32,731 bases of DNA from a virus. Positions 6,890 to 13,710 of the stretch are shown piece after piece. A program made the position numbers and the translations under genes. The notes below the pieces were generated by a model. That model was not told the origin of the DNA, did no database searches, and saw nothing but the letters and a program-made list of their open reading frames with translations. The stretch lies in IMG/VR virus record IMGVR_UViG_3300050821_023536, positions 1 through 32,731 of that record. One strand, written 5' to 3'. Position 1 is the stretch's first letter, and each line of letters starts with the position of its first letter.

Positions 6890-7342
6890 TCACGCCAGCC
6901 CCGCCCGCAGCGCCACCATCGCCGCCCGCTGTGCCGATTTGGCCGCATGCATCGAGCATCCCGCCTCCCGAGCCGCCTCCGCCATCGTCAGTCCCTTCCA
7001 AAACCGAAGGTGCAGCAGCAGGCGCTGTTGCCGCGGCAGCCGCTCGATCGCGCGCTGGATGTCGAGGCGCAGCGCGATATCGAAATCCGGCCAGGCCTCC
7101 GGCTCATTCTCCTCGAGAGACGCGTGCTTGCGCCGCTCCTCATAGCGCAGCCGGTCGACAATCGCGTTGCGGATCCGCCACCGCGCGTAGTCGGTGAACT
7201 GGATGCCGCGCGTGGGATCGAACTCGGCCGCCGCCAGCACCAGCGCGAAGTAACCCGTCGCGATCGTCTCGGGATCGAGCCATCCCATTCTCGACAGCAC
7301 CGCCGGCCGCACCAGGTGGAGATGCTCGGAAACCAGGTCCAT
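6890..7342 (-). CDS. Small RNA polymerase sigma factor, sigma-70 family
   Basis: A 150-residue protein with the two domains needed for promoter recognition. Residues about 5-70 are region 2 (GYFALVLAAAEFDPTRGIQF, then TDYARWRIRNAIVDRLR), the core-binding and -10-melting part. Residues about 95-147 are region 4 (IERLPRQQRLLLHLRFWKGL, then TMAEAAREAGCSMHAAKSAQ), the HTH that reads the -35 element. The linker is short and acidic, with no region 1.1 or 3. Being phage-encoded, it probably redirects host polymerase to phage promoters, perhaps for the long leftward late operon; this is inference. The ATG at 7342 has GGGAG immediately upstream. The gene diverges from the HTH-fusion gene and converges on the early operon. 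Confidence 0.92.
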   Translation of the reverse strand: MDLVSEHLHLVRPAVLSRMGWLDPETIATGYFALVLAAAEFDPTRGIQFTDYARWRIRNAIVDRLRYEERRKHASLEENEPEAWPDFDIALRLDIQRAIERLPRQQRLLLHLRFWKGLTMAEAAREAGCSMHAAKSAQRAAMVALRAGLA

Positions 7343-7366
7343 GCTCCCGAGTATTTTTTAATTCCT

Positions 7367-7395
7367 TTGCCTTTTCCATGTCTGGGACCGATAAT
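7367..7395 (+). promoter_or_regulatory. Sigma-70-type promoter for the HTH-fusion gene
   Basis: TTGCCT at 7367-7372 and GATAAT at 7390-7395 are separated by 17 bases, matching five of six and four of six or better to consensus. The predicted transcript begins near 7402, just upstream of the HTH-fusion gene. The same intergenic region must also hold the divergent sigma-factor promoter, which I could not define. Confidence 0.6.
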
Positions 7396-7420
7396 AGCCC
7401 ATAAAGGCGCATGTTTCCCT

Positions 7421-8110
7421 TTGGAACATCTATGGGGGGCAAAGGAATTGGCGTCGTATCTCGGAGTTTCTGAGAAGACGGCTCTCCGGCACATGAGAGA
7501 TGGATTATTCGCGGCGTTTCAGCTCGGCGACAAGCTGTGGCGCGTGCATCCGGAAGCGGTGCGCTCAGTCGTCCTGGCCAGGTTGGACGATGCCACTCAA
7601 CTGAGTGGCGTGACCATGGTCATTACCAACACGATGCTCGGCGACTTGAAGTGTTGGTTACCGCCGGCGGCCCACTATCTTTTTTCCACGCGCGCGCACG
7701 CCGGCGAAATCTACGCGATGACGCGGCGCAATTTCCCGAAGGCGAACCTGCAACTGGTCGACGCCTCGGTGGACGGCGATACGGTCTTCTTTGTGCTGCC
7801 GCACCCGAATCCACAGGGGATCGCGGTGTGGATCATCCAGGGGACTCTCCCCGGCAGGAACGGCAGGGTGTTGGTGATGGGCGATTACGCCGGCGACCTG
7901 TGGGGACGCGGACCGGTCGCCCAGGGCTTCGGCGGCCATCCCGGCGCGGCCGATGGCGAGCTGGGCGGCGACAATCTCACCTACATCGACGCCGGCGGCG
8001 GCTTAGCCGAGATGAAATGGTCCGCCAATGCTCAGGGAATCCTGTTGCCTCCGCGGCTGATTACCGGGTTACGGTCGGAGGCGGCTCGAGCGGAAGCGAC
8101 CGCCTGCTAA
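7421..8110 (+). CDS. Excisionase-like helix-turn-helix protein with unknown C-terminal domain
   Basis: About 229 residues from TTG 7421. Residues 5-50 (WGAKELASYLGVSEKTALRH, then MRDGLFAAFQLGDKLWRVHP) are a MerR/excisionase-type helix-turn-helix with its small wing. Residues about 66-229 form a second domain (MVITNTMLGDLKCWLPPAAH..., HPNPQGIAVWIIQG, GDYAGDLWG) that I do not recognise; ATG 7616 could start it as a separate product. The start is uncertain: an ATG at 7411 with AAAGG upstream is out of frame because of a G6 run at 7434-7439, and five G would put it in frame. The location between a sigma factor and a repressor implies a regulatory job. Confidence 0.75.
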   Translation: MEHLWGAKELASYLGVSEKTALRHMRDGLFAAFQLGDKLWRVHPEAVRSVVLARLDDATQLSGVTMVITNTMLGDLKCWLPPAAHYLFSTRAHAGEIYAMTRRNFPKANLQLVDASVDGDTVFFVLPHPNPQGIAVWIIQGTLPGRNGRVLVMGDYAGDLWGRGPVAQGFGGHPGAADGELGGDNLTYIDAGGGLAEMKWSANAQGILLPPRLITGLRSEAARAEATAC

Positions 8111-8171
8111 GAACTTTCCGCGCGGACCCCGTTCATACTGGGATGTGAAAGGAGAAAGAGGAGTTTATTTG

Positions 8172-8201
8172 GGCGCGCGGAGGCCAGAAAATCCGCGCGC
8201 C
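8172..8201. terminator. Perfect 10-bp stem between convergent genes
   Basis: GGCGCGCGGA (8172-8181) and TCCGCGCGCC (8192-8201) form a 10-bp perfect inverted repeat with a 10-base loop ending in AAAA. It sits between the stop codons of the rightward HTH-fusion gene and the leftward repressor gene. There is no clear U-tract on either side, so it is either a weak bidirectional terminator or a factor-dependent one. Confidence 0.6.
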
Positions 8202-8220
8202 GCCTAACCGCGTCCCCCGG

Positions 8221-9009
8221 CTAGGTCGAAGCAGAACGACGGCGCCGCGCCGCCGGCTCCAGGCTCATCGCGACCTTCGTAACTTGCCCGATCACTTCGA
8301 TTTCCGAGGGGAACGCGAACACCTGCGGCTTGCACTGCGAGGATGGGTGGGGTTGCAACACCAGGCGCTCCCCGCACAGGTCGCACCACGCGCAAGCGTA
8401 GCCGGCGCGATGCTCCAGGAAGTAGATGGGTCTATCGAACTCATTGCTCCAGCCATTGTCGGCGATGCGCCGCCGGCTGCCGTCGATCACCACCAACGAT
8501 CCCGGAGGCACGATGGGATGCATGAACCAGTCGTCGGTGCCGATCAATCCATACAGGAACTCGCGCAGGTCCAGCCCTTTCAGCAAAGCCAAAGGGAGGG
8601 TGCCCCAGCGCTCGATCATGCGGCTGAGGAAATCGGTCTTGGCCGGATCGATGCCCGGACCGAGCGCGACCGGCGCCTGCACTTCGGCCTGGTCTTGAGC
8701 CGACAGCCGGATGAGATGCGTCGCCGGCACTTCGACGAGCCTGGCGTCCCCAGGTAATTGATCCGCAGAAACCCCGTACCACGCGAGCGCCTCCCGCAGA
8801 TCCAGGCGATAGATGGCGCACAAGGAATAGAGCCGGTAGATACTCGGCGTCGTCCCCTTGTTCTCGATGTCCGCCAGGCGGCTCAGCCCAACTTCAAACT
8901 CGTCGTTCTGCCGGGCCTCGGCGATGCGCGAGCTGGCGTTCTCGACGTCGCGGAATTTCAGGTCCAGCCGCTCGCGGATGCGCTTGAGTTTTTGGCCAGC
9001 CTCTTGCAT
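8221..9009 (-). CDS. HTH transcriptional repressor with S24-like C-terminal domain
   Basis: A 262-residue regulator. Residues 1-75 are an XRE-type helix-turn-helix (LKRIRERLDLKFRDVENASS, LSRLADIENKGTTPSIYRLY). Residues about 155-250 have the fold pattern of the LexA/CI C-terminal domain (MHPIVPPGSLVVIDG, FDRPIYFLEHRAGYACAW, IEVIGQVTKVAMSL). In peptidases of family S24 the motif is GDSMxP; here the serine position is F162 in DDWFMHP, so autocleavage is unlikely. A CAWCDLC cluster (206-212) may bind metal. The layout matches, from memory, a regulator family abundant in Acidobacteriota, the main host clue. It has its own promoter inside the end of the upstream tail gene and probably maintains lysogeny. 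Confidence 0.88.
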   Translation of the reverse strand: MQEAGQKLKRIRERLDLKFRDVENASSRIAEARQNDEFEVGLSRLADIENKGTTPSIYRLYSLCAIYRLDLREALAWYGVSADQLPGDARLVEVPATHLIRLSAQDQAEVQAPVALGPGIDPAKTDFLSRMIERWGTLPLALLKGLDLREFLYGLIGTDDWFMHPIVPPGSLVVIDGSRRRIADNGWSNEFDRPIYFLEHRAGYACAWCDLCGERLVLQPHPSSQCKPQVFAFPSEIEVIGQVTKVAMSLEPAARRRRSAST

Positions 9010-9028
9010 ACGGCCGTGCTCGGGAATT

Positions 9029-9056
9029 AGTATATCCGAACGGTTTAGCGCGTCAC
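9029..9056 (-). promoter_or_regulatory. Probable promoter of the repressor gene
   Basis: Read on the minus strand, GTGACG (9056-9051) and TATACT (9034-9029) are separated by 16 bases. This would start a transcript near 9022, about 13 bases before the repressor ATG. It overlaps the last codons of the 1107-residue tail gene, so the repressor need not depend on late transcription. Confidence 0.5.
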
Positions 9057-12000
9057 GCTCGGCGGCTCGATCGGGAGCGGCTGTGTTCGCCAGCTAAACA
9101 GCACCGCGTGATCGATGGCCCAGAGGTTGACGCCCGGCAGCGCCAGGAGCAGCGTCGCCCACCATTCGCGATCCCATGGGCAGCCCTGGTTGTCCCACGC
9201 GATCAGGTAGCGGACGTCGTTCTTGGCCCACGAGAGCACGGTGAAGGCGAACCGCATCGTCGCCAGCGCGTTGTCGAAGTTGAAGTACTCCGAGCCCCAG
9301 CTCAACCCCTCGGCCTTGAACCGGTTGAGTCCGCTGCCCGATTTCGCGTGCCACTGCGACGGCAGGTTGACCGCGTAATTCAGGCGGCCGCCTTGCGGGA
9401 ACGGCAGGTCGTCCGTGTAGTAGCAGCCCGAGAAATTCACGTCGAAGGGCCACAGCACCTCGAACTGCGCGCCGGAAACCGCTGCAAGCACCGCGGAAAT
9501 AATCGTTGACACATGGGAGTAGATCCGTCCCGCGAGGAAATCCGCATCGGCCGAGCTGTTGATGGTCGGATCGTCATCCTGCGTGTAAAAGGACCACAGC
9601 GCGCGGCTGAGAGCAGTCAGCGCGGCGGCCGCCTGATTGGCGTCGTAGTAGGCCATCCCTCCGCCGGAGACCGTTCCCGCGGCCGCCGGCGATCCGCCTG
9701 GCCAGGTGGATCCGTCCACCGTGAAATGCGTGGCATCGATCACTGAAATAGATTGCGTACCATCTATAAGGCCGGTGCCGGCGAGAATCGAAGTCCAGCC
9801 GGTCGAGAACCCGTGAGCGCTCGCCGTCTCGACTTCGATCAGGCCGCCCGAATCCGCGAAGGCGGCGATGCCCAGCGACATCGTCTCAGAAAAGAACCAG
9901 TGCCCGACCTCGCCGAACTGGAGCCACGGCGTCAGCCCGGCGCCGTTCAGGATACTAGACGCCTGGACGTAACAGTAAGCCAGGTACGCGGTCACCGTTG
10001 AAGGGTTGAACGCGCACTGGCTGGTTTGCAGGTCGATGAAGACCGCGTCGCCGGCGTCCGGCGTGTAGCCGCCGGAGTTGGCGATCTCGACGCCCAGCGT
10101 GTAGTGATTCGCGTCGACTACCACCAGATACCACTCGCCGGTTTGGGTCGAGTTCGCGAAATGCGCGCTGTTTCCAGTGATATAGCCGTGGCCGGTCTGC
10201 TGAACCGTCCCACCACTCACCATCTCGACGTAGCCCGAGCCCCAGCTCCCGAACTCGGTATCGGTCAGGACCGTGGTTCCGTCCGCGAACCGCTGCGACC
10301 AGGCTCCCGCCGACGTGTTTGCATCCGGCGGCGCGAGCAGCTCCTGGCTGAACGCGACCGTCATGGTCTGGGCGGCCGCTTGCATCAGCGTGGCCATGTC
10401 GGTCAAGTAATCCTTGAAAGCTCGGTTCAGAGGCGACGTCTGCGTCGCGTCGACGCCCCACACGCCCTCCTGTCCGCCAACCGGCGCTCCGGCCACCATC
10501 ACCCCGATATCGCCGGCGACCGCCAGCGATCCAGCCGCCCCCGTGGCCAGCGATACGTCGAAAGTGAATCCGTTGATGGGGCTCAGCACCGTGACGGTGA
10601 GCTGGCCGGCGGTCGCCGTAGGCGCCGCGCAGACGCCCACAAACAACCCGTTGATCGCGTCGACGATGCGCTGAGCCAGCGTCGTCAGCGTATCCGCCGG
10701 ATATACCTGCACGCCGAAGACGGTCCCGCCGATCCCGATCCCGGACGGATTTCCGCCCTTCGTCGTTGCGCCGCTGATGGTGGTTCCCGAGTTGGGAAAA
10801 GTGCCGCCCGCCGTGACCCAGACGACGTCCCCGCTGTTGAACGTGCCCGAGAGCGTAACCGTGGCGTGGTGGAAACTCCCGCCATTGCGGATCCGTTTCA
10901 GCGCGAAGAAAACGCCGGCATAGAAATCGAGGTCGCCGGTGAAGCCCATCCGCTGCTGGATCCACAGCAGCCGCTCCGGAGCGATTTGATACGTCTGGTT
11001 GGTGTCGAAGTCGGCCGCGGCATTGACGGTCGAATAGGTGACGGCCGGGTCCTGCACGTCGCTGAGCACGGCCGCTTGCAGGAAATCGAAGTAGCACGTG
11101 GCGGAGCTGGACAGCGTCAGCACCACCGTATGCGTGCCGGCGGCAACGCTCGAGGCGAGCAGCCGCCGCGCCGGCAGCGGGCCTCCGGAGCTTAGCGCGC
11201 AATCGAGCGGCGTCTGCGACACGCTGTCCAAAGTGACGTCGAAGGTGCCGAAGCCAGCGCCGAGAACAGTACCTAAATAGAGTGAGTGCATCGACTGGCA
11301 GGAATACTCGATCGTCACCGAGTCACCGGAATGCGCCGAGGCCCGCGCGAAGCCTTCGAAGTAAGCGCCGACCTGCTGCGCCCAGCCGCTGCCGGAGAAC
11401 GACGTCCACCAGTCGCGGCTCGATACCACCACGCTGCCGGGCCCGGCCACACTCAGCGGAGTGTTCGAGTCCGGGTCGGTGAGGGTCCAGCTCGAGAAGA
11501 CGTAGGAGAATTCTTTCGCGGTGAACGGAACCAGCGTGGGATTGACTCCCCCACTGTCAATCGGGAGAGATGGCGCGAGAGTCAGCCAGCACTGCCGCAG
11601 GCTGGCCAGTCCCATCGCCGAGAAATCCAGCGTGACGTGGAAGGAGGTGGGATCGACGCCGCCCGTAAGCTTGGCCAGCGCCGGCGAGATGGTCGTGTTG
11701 CCGGCCGAGTTGTACATCGACAGCAGCTCGATCGTGTTGCCGTCCTGGCCAGGTTGGGTGCACGTGATTGTAATCATCGCGCCGGAGCTGCTGGCCGTCA
11801 GCGGAATCACCGAGGACGTGGCCGCATTGATTGCCGCCGCCATCGCGGTCGCGATCGCGCCCAGCGTCTCGCCCGTGGTGATGGCCCCGAAAACGTTGGA
11901 GTCGAAGACCACGTTGCCGAGGTAGACGATCTGCACCCGGTCTCCGCTGGTAGGCGTGCCGGCGAGAGTGAATGTCGCGCTCGCGGCAACCTCGCCGGTG

Positions 12001-12368
12001 GTGCTGGTGATGTTGAGCGGCGTCGTCCCCGGCGTGCCGGAGCTGGTGATCCAGCTCAGCATGCCCCACGGCACGCTTTGCGATTTGGAGGAGCCCGGGT
12101 AGAACCCGTTGGTGATGGCCAGGTCGAAATCGACGACGACGCCGGTCAGGTTGAAGTCGGGGAGATAGCGTGTGGTGAAGAGGTGTCCGTAATTGTCGTC
12201 GGCGTCGAACAGCACCACCACTACGAAGTCGGCGATATCACTAAAGACGCCGCTAACGGTGAATCCCGACGAGCTCGCCGAATGCAGCGAAGCCGCGCAG
12301 CCGCGCCGGTCGAATCCGCGCAGGTAGAGCGTGCGGTGCGGCTCGAACTTCGAAATCGCCTCGGGCAA
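9045..12368 (-). CDS. Large tail protein with glycoside-hydrolase-like TIM barrel
   Basis: A 1107-residue protein from TTG 12368, five bases after GAGG. The N-terminal ~120 residues are beta-rich. Two related repeats of the 'ATxTLxGTxxSGDxV...TLxxxAxxxxxAIN' type, a phage surface Ig-like pattern, lie at about 128-240 and 500-620. The C-terminal third has TIM-barrel strands: VAFSQELLAPPD (~672-683), WLQFGEVGHWFF (815-826), GMAYYD (904-909) and YLIAWDNQ. E676 and E819 are candidate catalytic acids for a glycan hydrolase. FCCH-like inserts (QTGHGYITGNSAHF, ASAHGFSTGWTSIL, each ending in 'DAxHxT') interrupt the barrel. It probably degrades or binds host surface glycan as a tail component. Last gene of the late region before the repressor. 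Confidence 0.78.
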   Translation of the reverse strand: MPEAISKFEPHRTLYLRGFDRRGCAASLHSASSSGFTVSGVFSDIADFVVVVLFDADDNYGHLFTTRYLPDFNLTGVVVDFDLAITNGFYPGSSKSQSVPWGMLSWITSSGTPGTTPLNITSTTGEVAASATFTLAGTPTSGDRVQIVYLGNVVFDSNVFGAITTGETLGAIATAMAAAINAATSSVIPLTASSSGAMITITCTQPGQDGNTIELLSMYNSAGNTTISPALAKLTGGVDPTSFHVTLDFSAMGLASLRQCWLTLAPSLPIDSGGVNPTLVPFTAKEFSYVFSSWTLTDPDSNTPLSVAGPGSVVVSSRDWWTSFSGSGWAQQVGAYFEGFARASAHSGDSVTIEYSCQSMHSLYLGTVLGAGFGTFDVTLDSVSQTPLDCALSSGGPLPARRLLASSVAAGTHTVVLTLSSSATCYFDFLQAAVLSDVQDPAVTYSTVNAAADFDTNQTYQIAPERLLWIQQRMGFTGDLDFYAGVFFALKRIRNGGSFHHATVTLSGTFNSGDVVWVTAGGTFPNSGTTISGATTKGGNPSGIGIGGTVFGVQVYPADTLTTLAQRIVDAINGLFVGVCAAPTATAGQLTVTVLSPINGFTFDVSLATGAAGSLAVAGDIGVMVAGAPVGGQEGVWGVDATQTSPLNRAFKDYLTDMATLMQAAAQTMTVAFSQELLAPPDANTSAGAWSQRFADGTTVLTDTEFGSWGSGYVEMVSGGTVQQTGHGYITGNSAHFANSTQTGEWYLVVVDANHYTLGVEIANSGGYTPDAGDAVFIDLQTSQCAFNPSTVTAYLAYCYVQASSILNGAGLTPWLQFGEVGHWFFSETMSLGIAAFADSGGLIEVETASAHGFSTGWTSILAGTGLIDGTQSISVIDATHFTVDGSTWPGGSPAAAGTVSGGGMAYYDANQAAAALTALSRALWSFYTQDDDPTINSSADADFLAGRIYSHVSTIISAVLAAVSGAQFEVLWPFDVNFSGCYYTDDLPFPQGGRLNYAVNLPSQWHAKSGSGLNRFKAEGLSWGSEYFNFDNALATMRFAFTVLSWAKNDVRYLIAWDNQGCPWDREWWATLLLALPGVNLWAIDHAVLFSWRTQPLPIEPPSVTR

Positions 12369-12375
12369 GTCTTCC

Positions 12376-12591
12376 TCAGCCGGCCACGCGGCCCCATTCC
12401 TTGACGACGCGAGCCCACTGCTTCACGTCAATGACGCCGCCTTGGAGCGCGGTTACGTAGCGGTTGTACTGCTCGGCGAACATGTTCATCCCAAGCAAAT
12501 CGGTGGGCACGCGCTCCTCGGGTTCTCGGCGTGCGGCGCGAGCGGGAATGCCGGCCAAAAGCATGAGAGCTCGCCTACGAATAATGTGCAT
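12376..12591 (-). CDS. Small hypothetical protein before the TIM-barrel tail gene
   Basis: A 71-residue protein from ATG 12591, with GAGG a few bases upstream. The N-terminus is short and basic-hydrophobic (MHIIRRRALMLLAGIPARAA), then a helical amphipathic C-terminal half (NMFAEQYNRYVTALQGGVID, VKQWARVVKEW). It might be a weak membrane anchor or signal, but the hydrophobic stretch is only about 8 residues. A longer frame reaches 12726 but crosses a region without coding character. The TGA is a few bases from the TTG start of the next gene, so the two are probably coupled. Function unknown. Confidence 0.65.
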   Translation of the reverse strand: MHIIRRRALMLLAGIPARAARREPEERVPTDLLGMNMFAEQYNRYVTALQGGVIDVKQWARVVKEWGRVAG

Positions 12592-12626
12592 CAAAACCTC
12601 GAAACGCGTGTAAGCTGAGAGAGTGA

Positions 12627-12656
12627 ATCGGGGCGGAAATGCTCCGATTAAAGGAG
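12627..12656 (+). promoter_or_regulatory. Leader hairpin and ribosome-binding site of a rightward mini-gene
   Basis: ATCGGGGC (12627-12634) pairs with GCTCCGAT (12641-12648) with one G-U pair and a GGAAAT loop. It is followed immediately by AAAGGAG at 12650-12656. The hairpin sits just upstream of the ribosome-binding site of the 24-residue basic peptide and could control its translation. No convincing promoter was found upstream. Confidence 0.4.
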
Positions 12657-12667
12657 AATCAGGAACG

Positions 12668-12742
12668 ATGGCCTCAACGAAGAGTCCCGCACCGAAGGCG
12701 GCGAAGAAGGGCAAAGCGAAGACCAAATCGCGGAGCGGCTAA
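12668..12742 (+). CDS. 24-residue lysine/alanine/proline-rich peptide
   Basis: ATG 12668 to TAA 12740 encodes MASTKSPAPKAAKKGKAKTK plus SRSG. The composition is that of a histone-H1-like tail, extremely basic and probably disordered, suited to binding DNA or RNA. AAAGGAG lies 12-18 bases upstream. The ORF is flanked by a 5' hairpin and a 3' hairpin, making a compact rightward unit inside the leftward late region. It is short, so chance cannot be excluded, but the ordered signals favour a real gene. Confidence 0.45.
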   Translation: MASTKSPAPKAAKKGKAKTKSRSG

Positions 12743-12773
12743 CGCGCAGCCCTTCCAGAGCGAGTTTCCCCGA

Positions 12774-12804
12774 GGGCGGTGGTCAATTATAATTGACGCC
12801 GCCC
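12774..12804 (+). terminator. Stem-loop with perfect 16-bp palindromic core
   Basis: GTCAATTATAATTGAC at 12782-12797 is a perfect palindrome. Outer arms GGGCGG (12774-12779) and CCGCCC (12799-12804) extend it with a one-base asymmetry. It lies 32 bases after the peptide stop and is followed by a pyrimidine-rich run (TTCCCGTCTTTCC), so a terminator is the simplest reading. The A/T-rich perfect core in G+C-rich DNA could also be an operator. Confidence 0.55.
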
Positions 12805-12819
12805 TTCCCGTCTTTCCGC

Positions 12820-12848
12820 TTCCCATTTCCTTCAAATCGCGCGATACT
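12820..12848 (+). promoter_or_regulatory. Promoter suited to leaderless expression of the next gene
   Basis: TTCCCA (12820-12825), a 17-base spacer and GATACT (12843-12848). The -10 ends seven bases before ATG 12856, so transcription would begin at or next to the start codon. There is no ribosome-binding site in this region, which fits a leaderless message. ATG 12850 is another possible start. Confidence 0.4.
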
Positions 12849-12855
12849 TATGCGC

Positions 12856-13122
12856 ATGAAGCCAACAATTGGCCGCATCGTCATCTATAACCGCCCCGCC
12901 GACCAAACCAACGCCGCGCAGCAATGCCCGGCAGTCGTCCGCAGTGCCGTGATTAACGAAAGCGCGCCGGGGAGTCCTGTCAGCGGACTCAACCTGGTGG
13001 TGTTCGGTCCGCAGATGGACGAACGCGTTTACGCGCGCGAGCAAGGCGACGGCCCCGGCTGCTGGAACTGGCCCACGATCATTGACGCGCCGGCCGAGCA
13101 GCGAACCTCCGCGGCGAGGTAG
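12856..13122 (+). CDS. Small conserved phage protein, rightward in the late region
   Basis: An 88-residue protein. It starts KPTIGRIVIYNRPADQTNAA, has a central QCPAVVRSAVINES and ends NLVVFGPQMDERVYAREQG, then DGPGCWNWP. From memory, this 'TIGRIVxY ... CPAxV ... NLxVF ... GPGxWxWP' pattern belongs to a family of short phage proteins of unknown function that often lie near lysis or tail genes. That conservation shows the rightward strand is the coding one, although overlapping frames are open on the other strand. It is opposite to its neighbours, with its own promoter and no ribosome-binding site, so it may be expressed separately from the late operon. Confidence 0.75.
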   Translation: MKPTIGRIVIYNRPADQTNAAQQCPAVVRSAVINESAPGSPVSGLNLVVFGPQMDERVYAREQGDGPGCWNWPTIIDAPAEQRTSAAR

Positions 13123-13284
13123 GCGCAGCGAAATACCAATGAAAAGTGGTCCTGCTGTTCCGGTGTGAGCCTGCCGAATCCAGTTGGTGCAGGCCAAGAG
13201 GCTGAGCGCGAACGGAGCCGATTCCGTTGCTCTGCTGCTCGTCGAAAGACTGGAACCGGATGGACCGCGCTTAAGACGTAGTGC

Positions 13285-13311
13285 CCGGAGGTCAAATCGG
13301 CTGGCCTCCGG
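13285..13311 (-). terminator. Hairpin downstream of the cell-wall enzyme gene
   Basis: CCGGAGG (13285-13291) and CCTCCGG (13305-13311) form a 7-bp stem with a 13-base loop, 36 bases after the leftward Tlde1 gene's stop. No U-tract follows. The surrounding 13123-13346 has no gene I can support on either strand. Confidence 0.35.
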
Positions 13312-13346
13312 TTCTCTCGATGTCAGCCGGCGTCCGCCCCGGCGCT

Positions 13347-13706
13347 TCATTCCACGACCGTCAGGTCGCAGTCCCCGCTCTGCGACATTGCGAGGCGGTC
13401 CGGCTCGAGCTGGACGATGCAGCCTTCGCTGAACTCTGGTCCGTGGATGTAGAATCCACCGCGGCCGCGGAGCCAGGCATAGCCGTTTACATCCATTTGT
13501 GGCACAAGCGGTGCACTGATAGGCCCGAGCTGCGCGTGCGTGCCCCACGCGCTGATTTTGTATTTACCGCACGGCAGCGGCCCGAGGTTATGAGCGTACT
13601 GAAGAGAGGGGTTGTTCAGCCCCGCCCCGTTCCCCGCATGGCCGGTGGTGCTGACAACCGCCCCGTCTCGTGACATCGTGTGCTGGCCCTGGCTATAGGT
13701 ATACAT
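13347..13706 (-). CDS. Tlde1/DUF2778-type peptidoglycan enzyme, probable endolysin
   Basis: A 119-residue protein with the compact L,D-transpeptidase-like fold. It begins MYTYSQGQHTMSRDG, then GHAGNGAGLNNP, GPLPCGKYKI and the catalytic block GFYIHGPEFSEGCIVQL. In this fold H (in IHG) and C (in SEGC) are the catalytic pair that attacks the peptide cross-link; both are present. Family members are typically 110-150 residues. No signal peptide, so release would need a holin, which is not evident here. It lies right after the second methyltransferase (4 bases), probably in the same transcript, and is the best lysis candidate in the window. An alternative is a tail-associated wall-penetrating enzyme. 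Confidence 0.85.
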   Translation of the reverse strand: MYTYSQGQHTMSRDGAVVSTTGHAGNGAGLNNPSLQYAHNLGPLPCGKYKISAWGTHAQLGPISAPLVPQMDVNGYAWLRGRGGFYIHGPEFSEGCIVQLEPDRLAMSQSGDCDLTVVE

Positions 13707-13710
13707 ATAC

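Noticed and set aside
6836-7420. N-terminal extension of the HTH-fusion frame
   Set aside because: This part is antisense to the sigma factor gene, which has clear conserved regions; the real start is after the promoter at 7367-7395.
8145-8206. Possible ~20-residue peptide GTG-TAA with GGAG-rich leader
   Set aside because: The frame is mostly the arms of a hairpin and is shorter than can be supported.
13029-13295. 88-residue minus-strand ORF after the cell-wall enzyme gene
   Set aside because: It overlaps the conserved rightward 88-residue gene by about 94 bases and has no recognisable motif; the rightward gene has family-like conservation.
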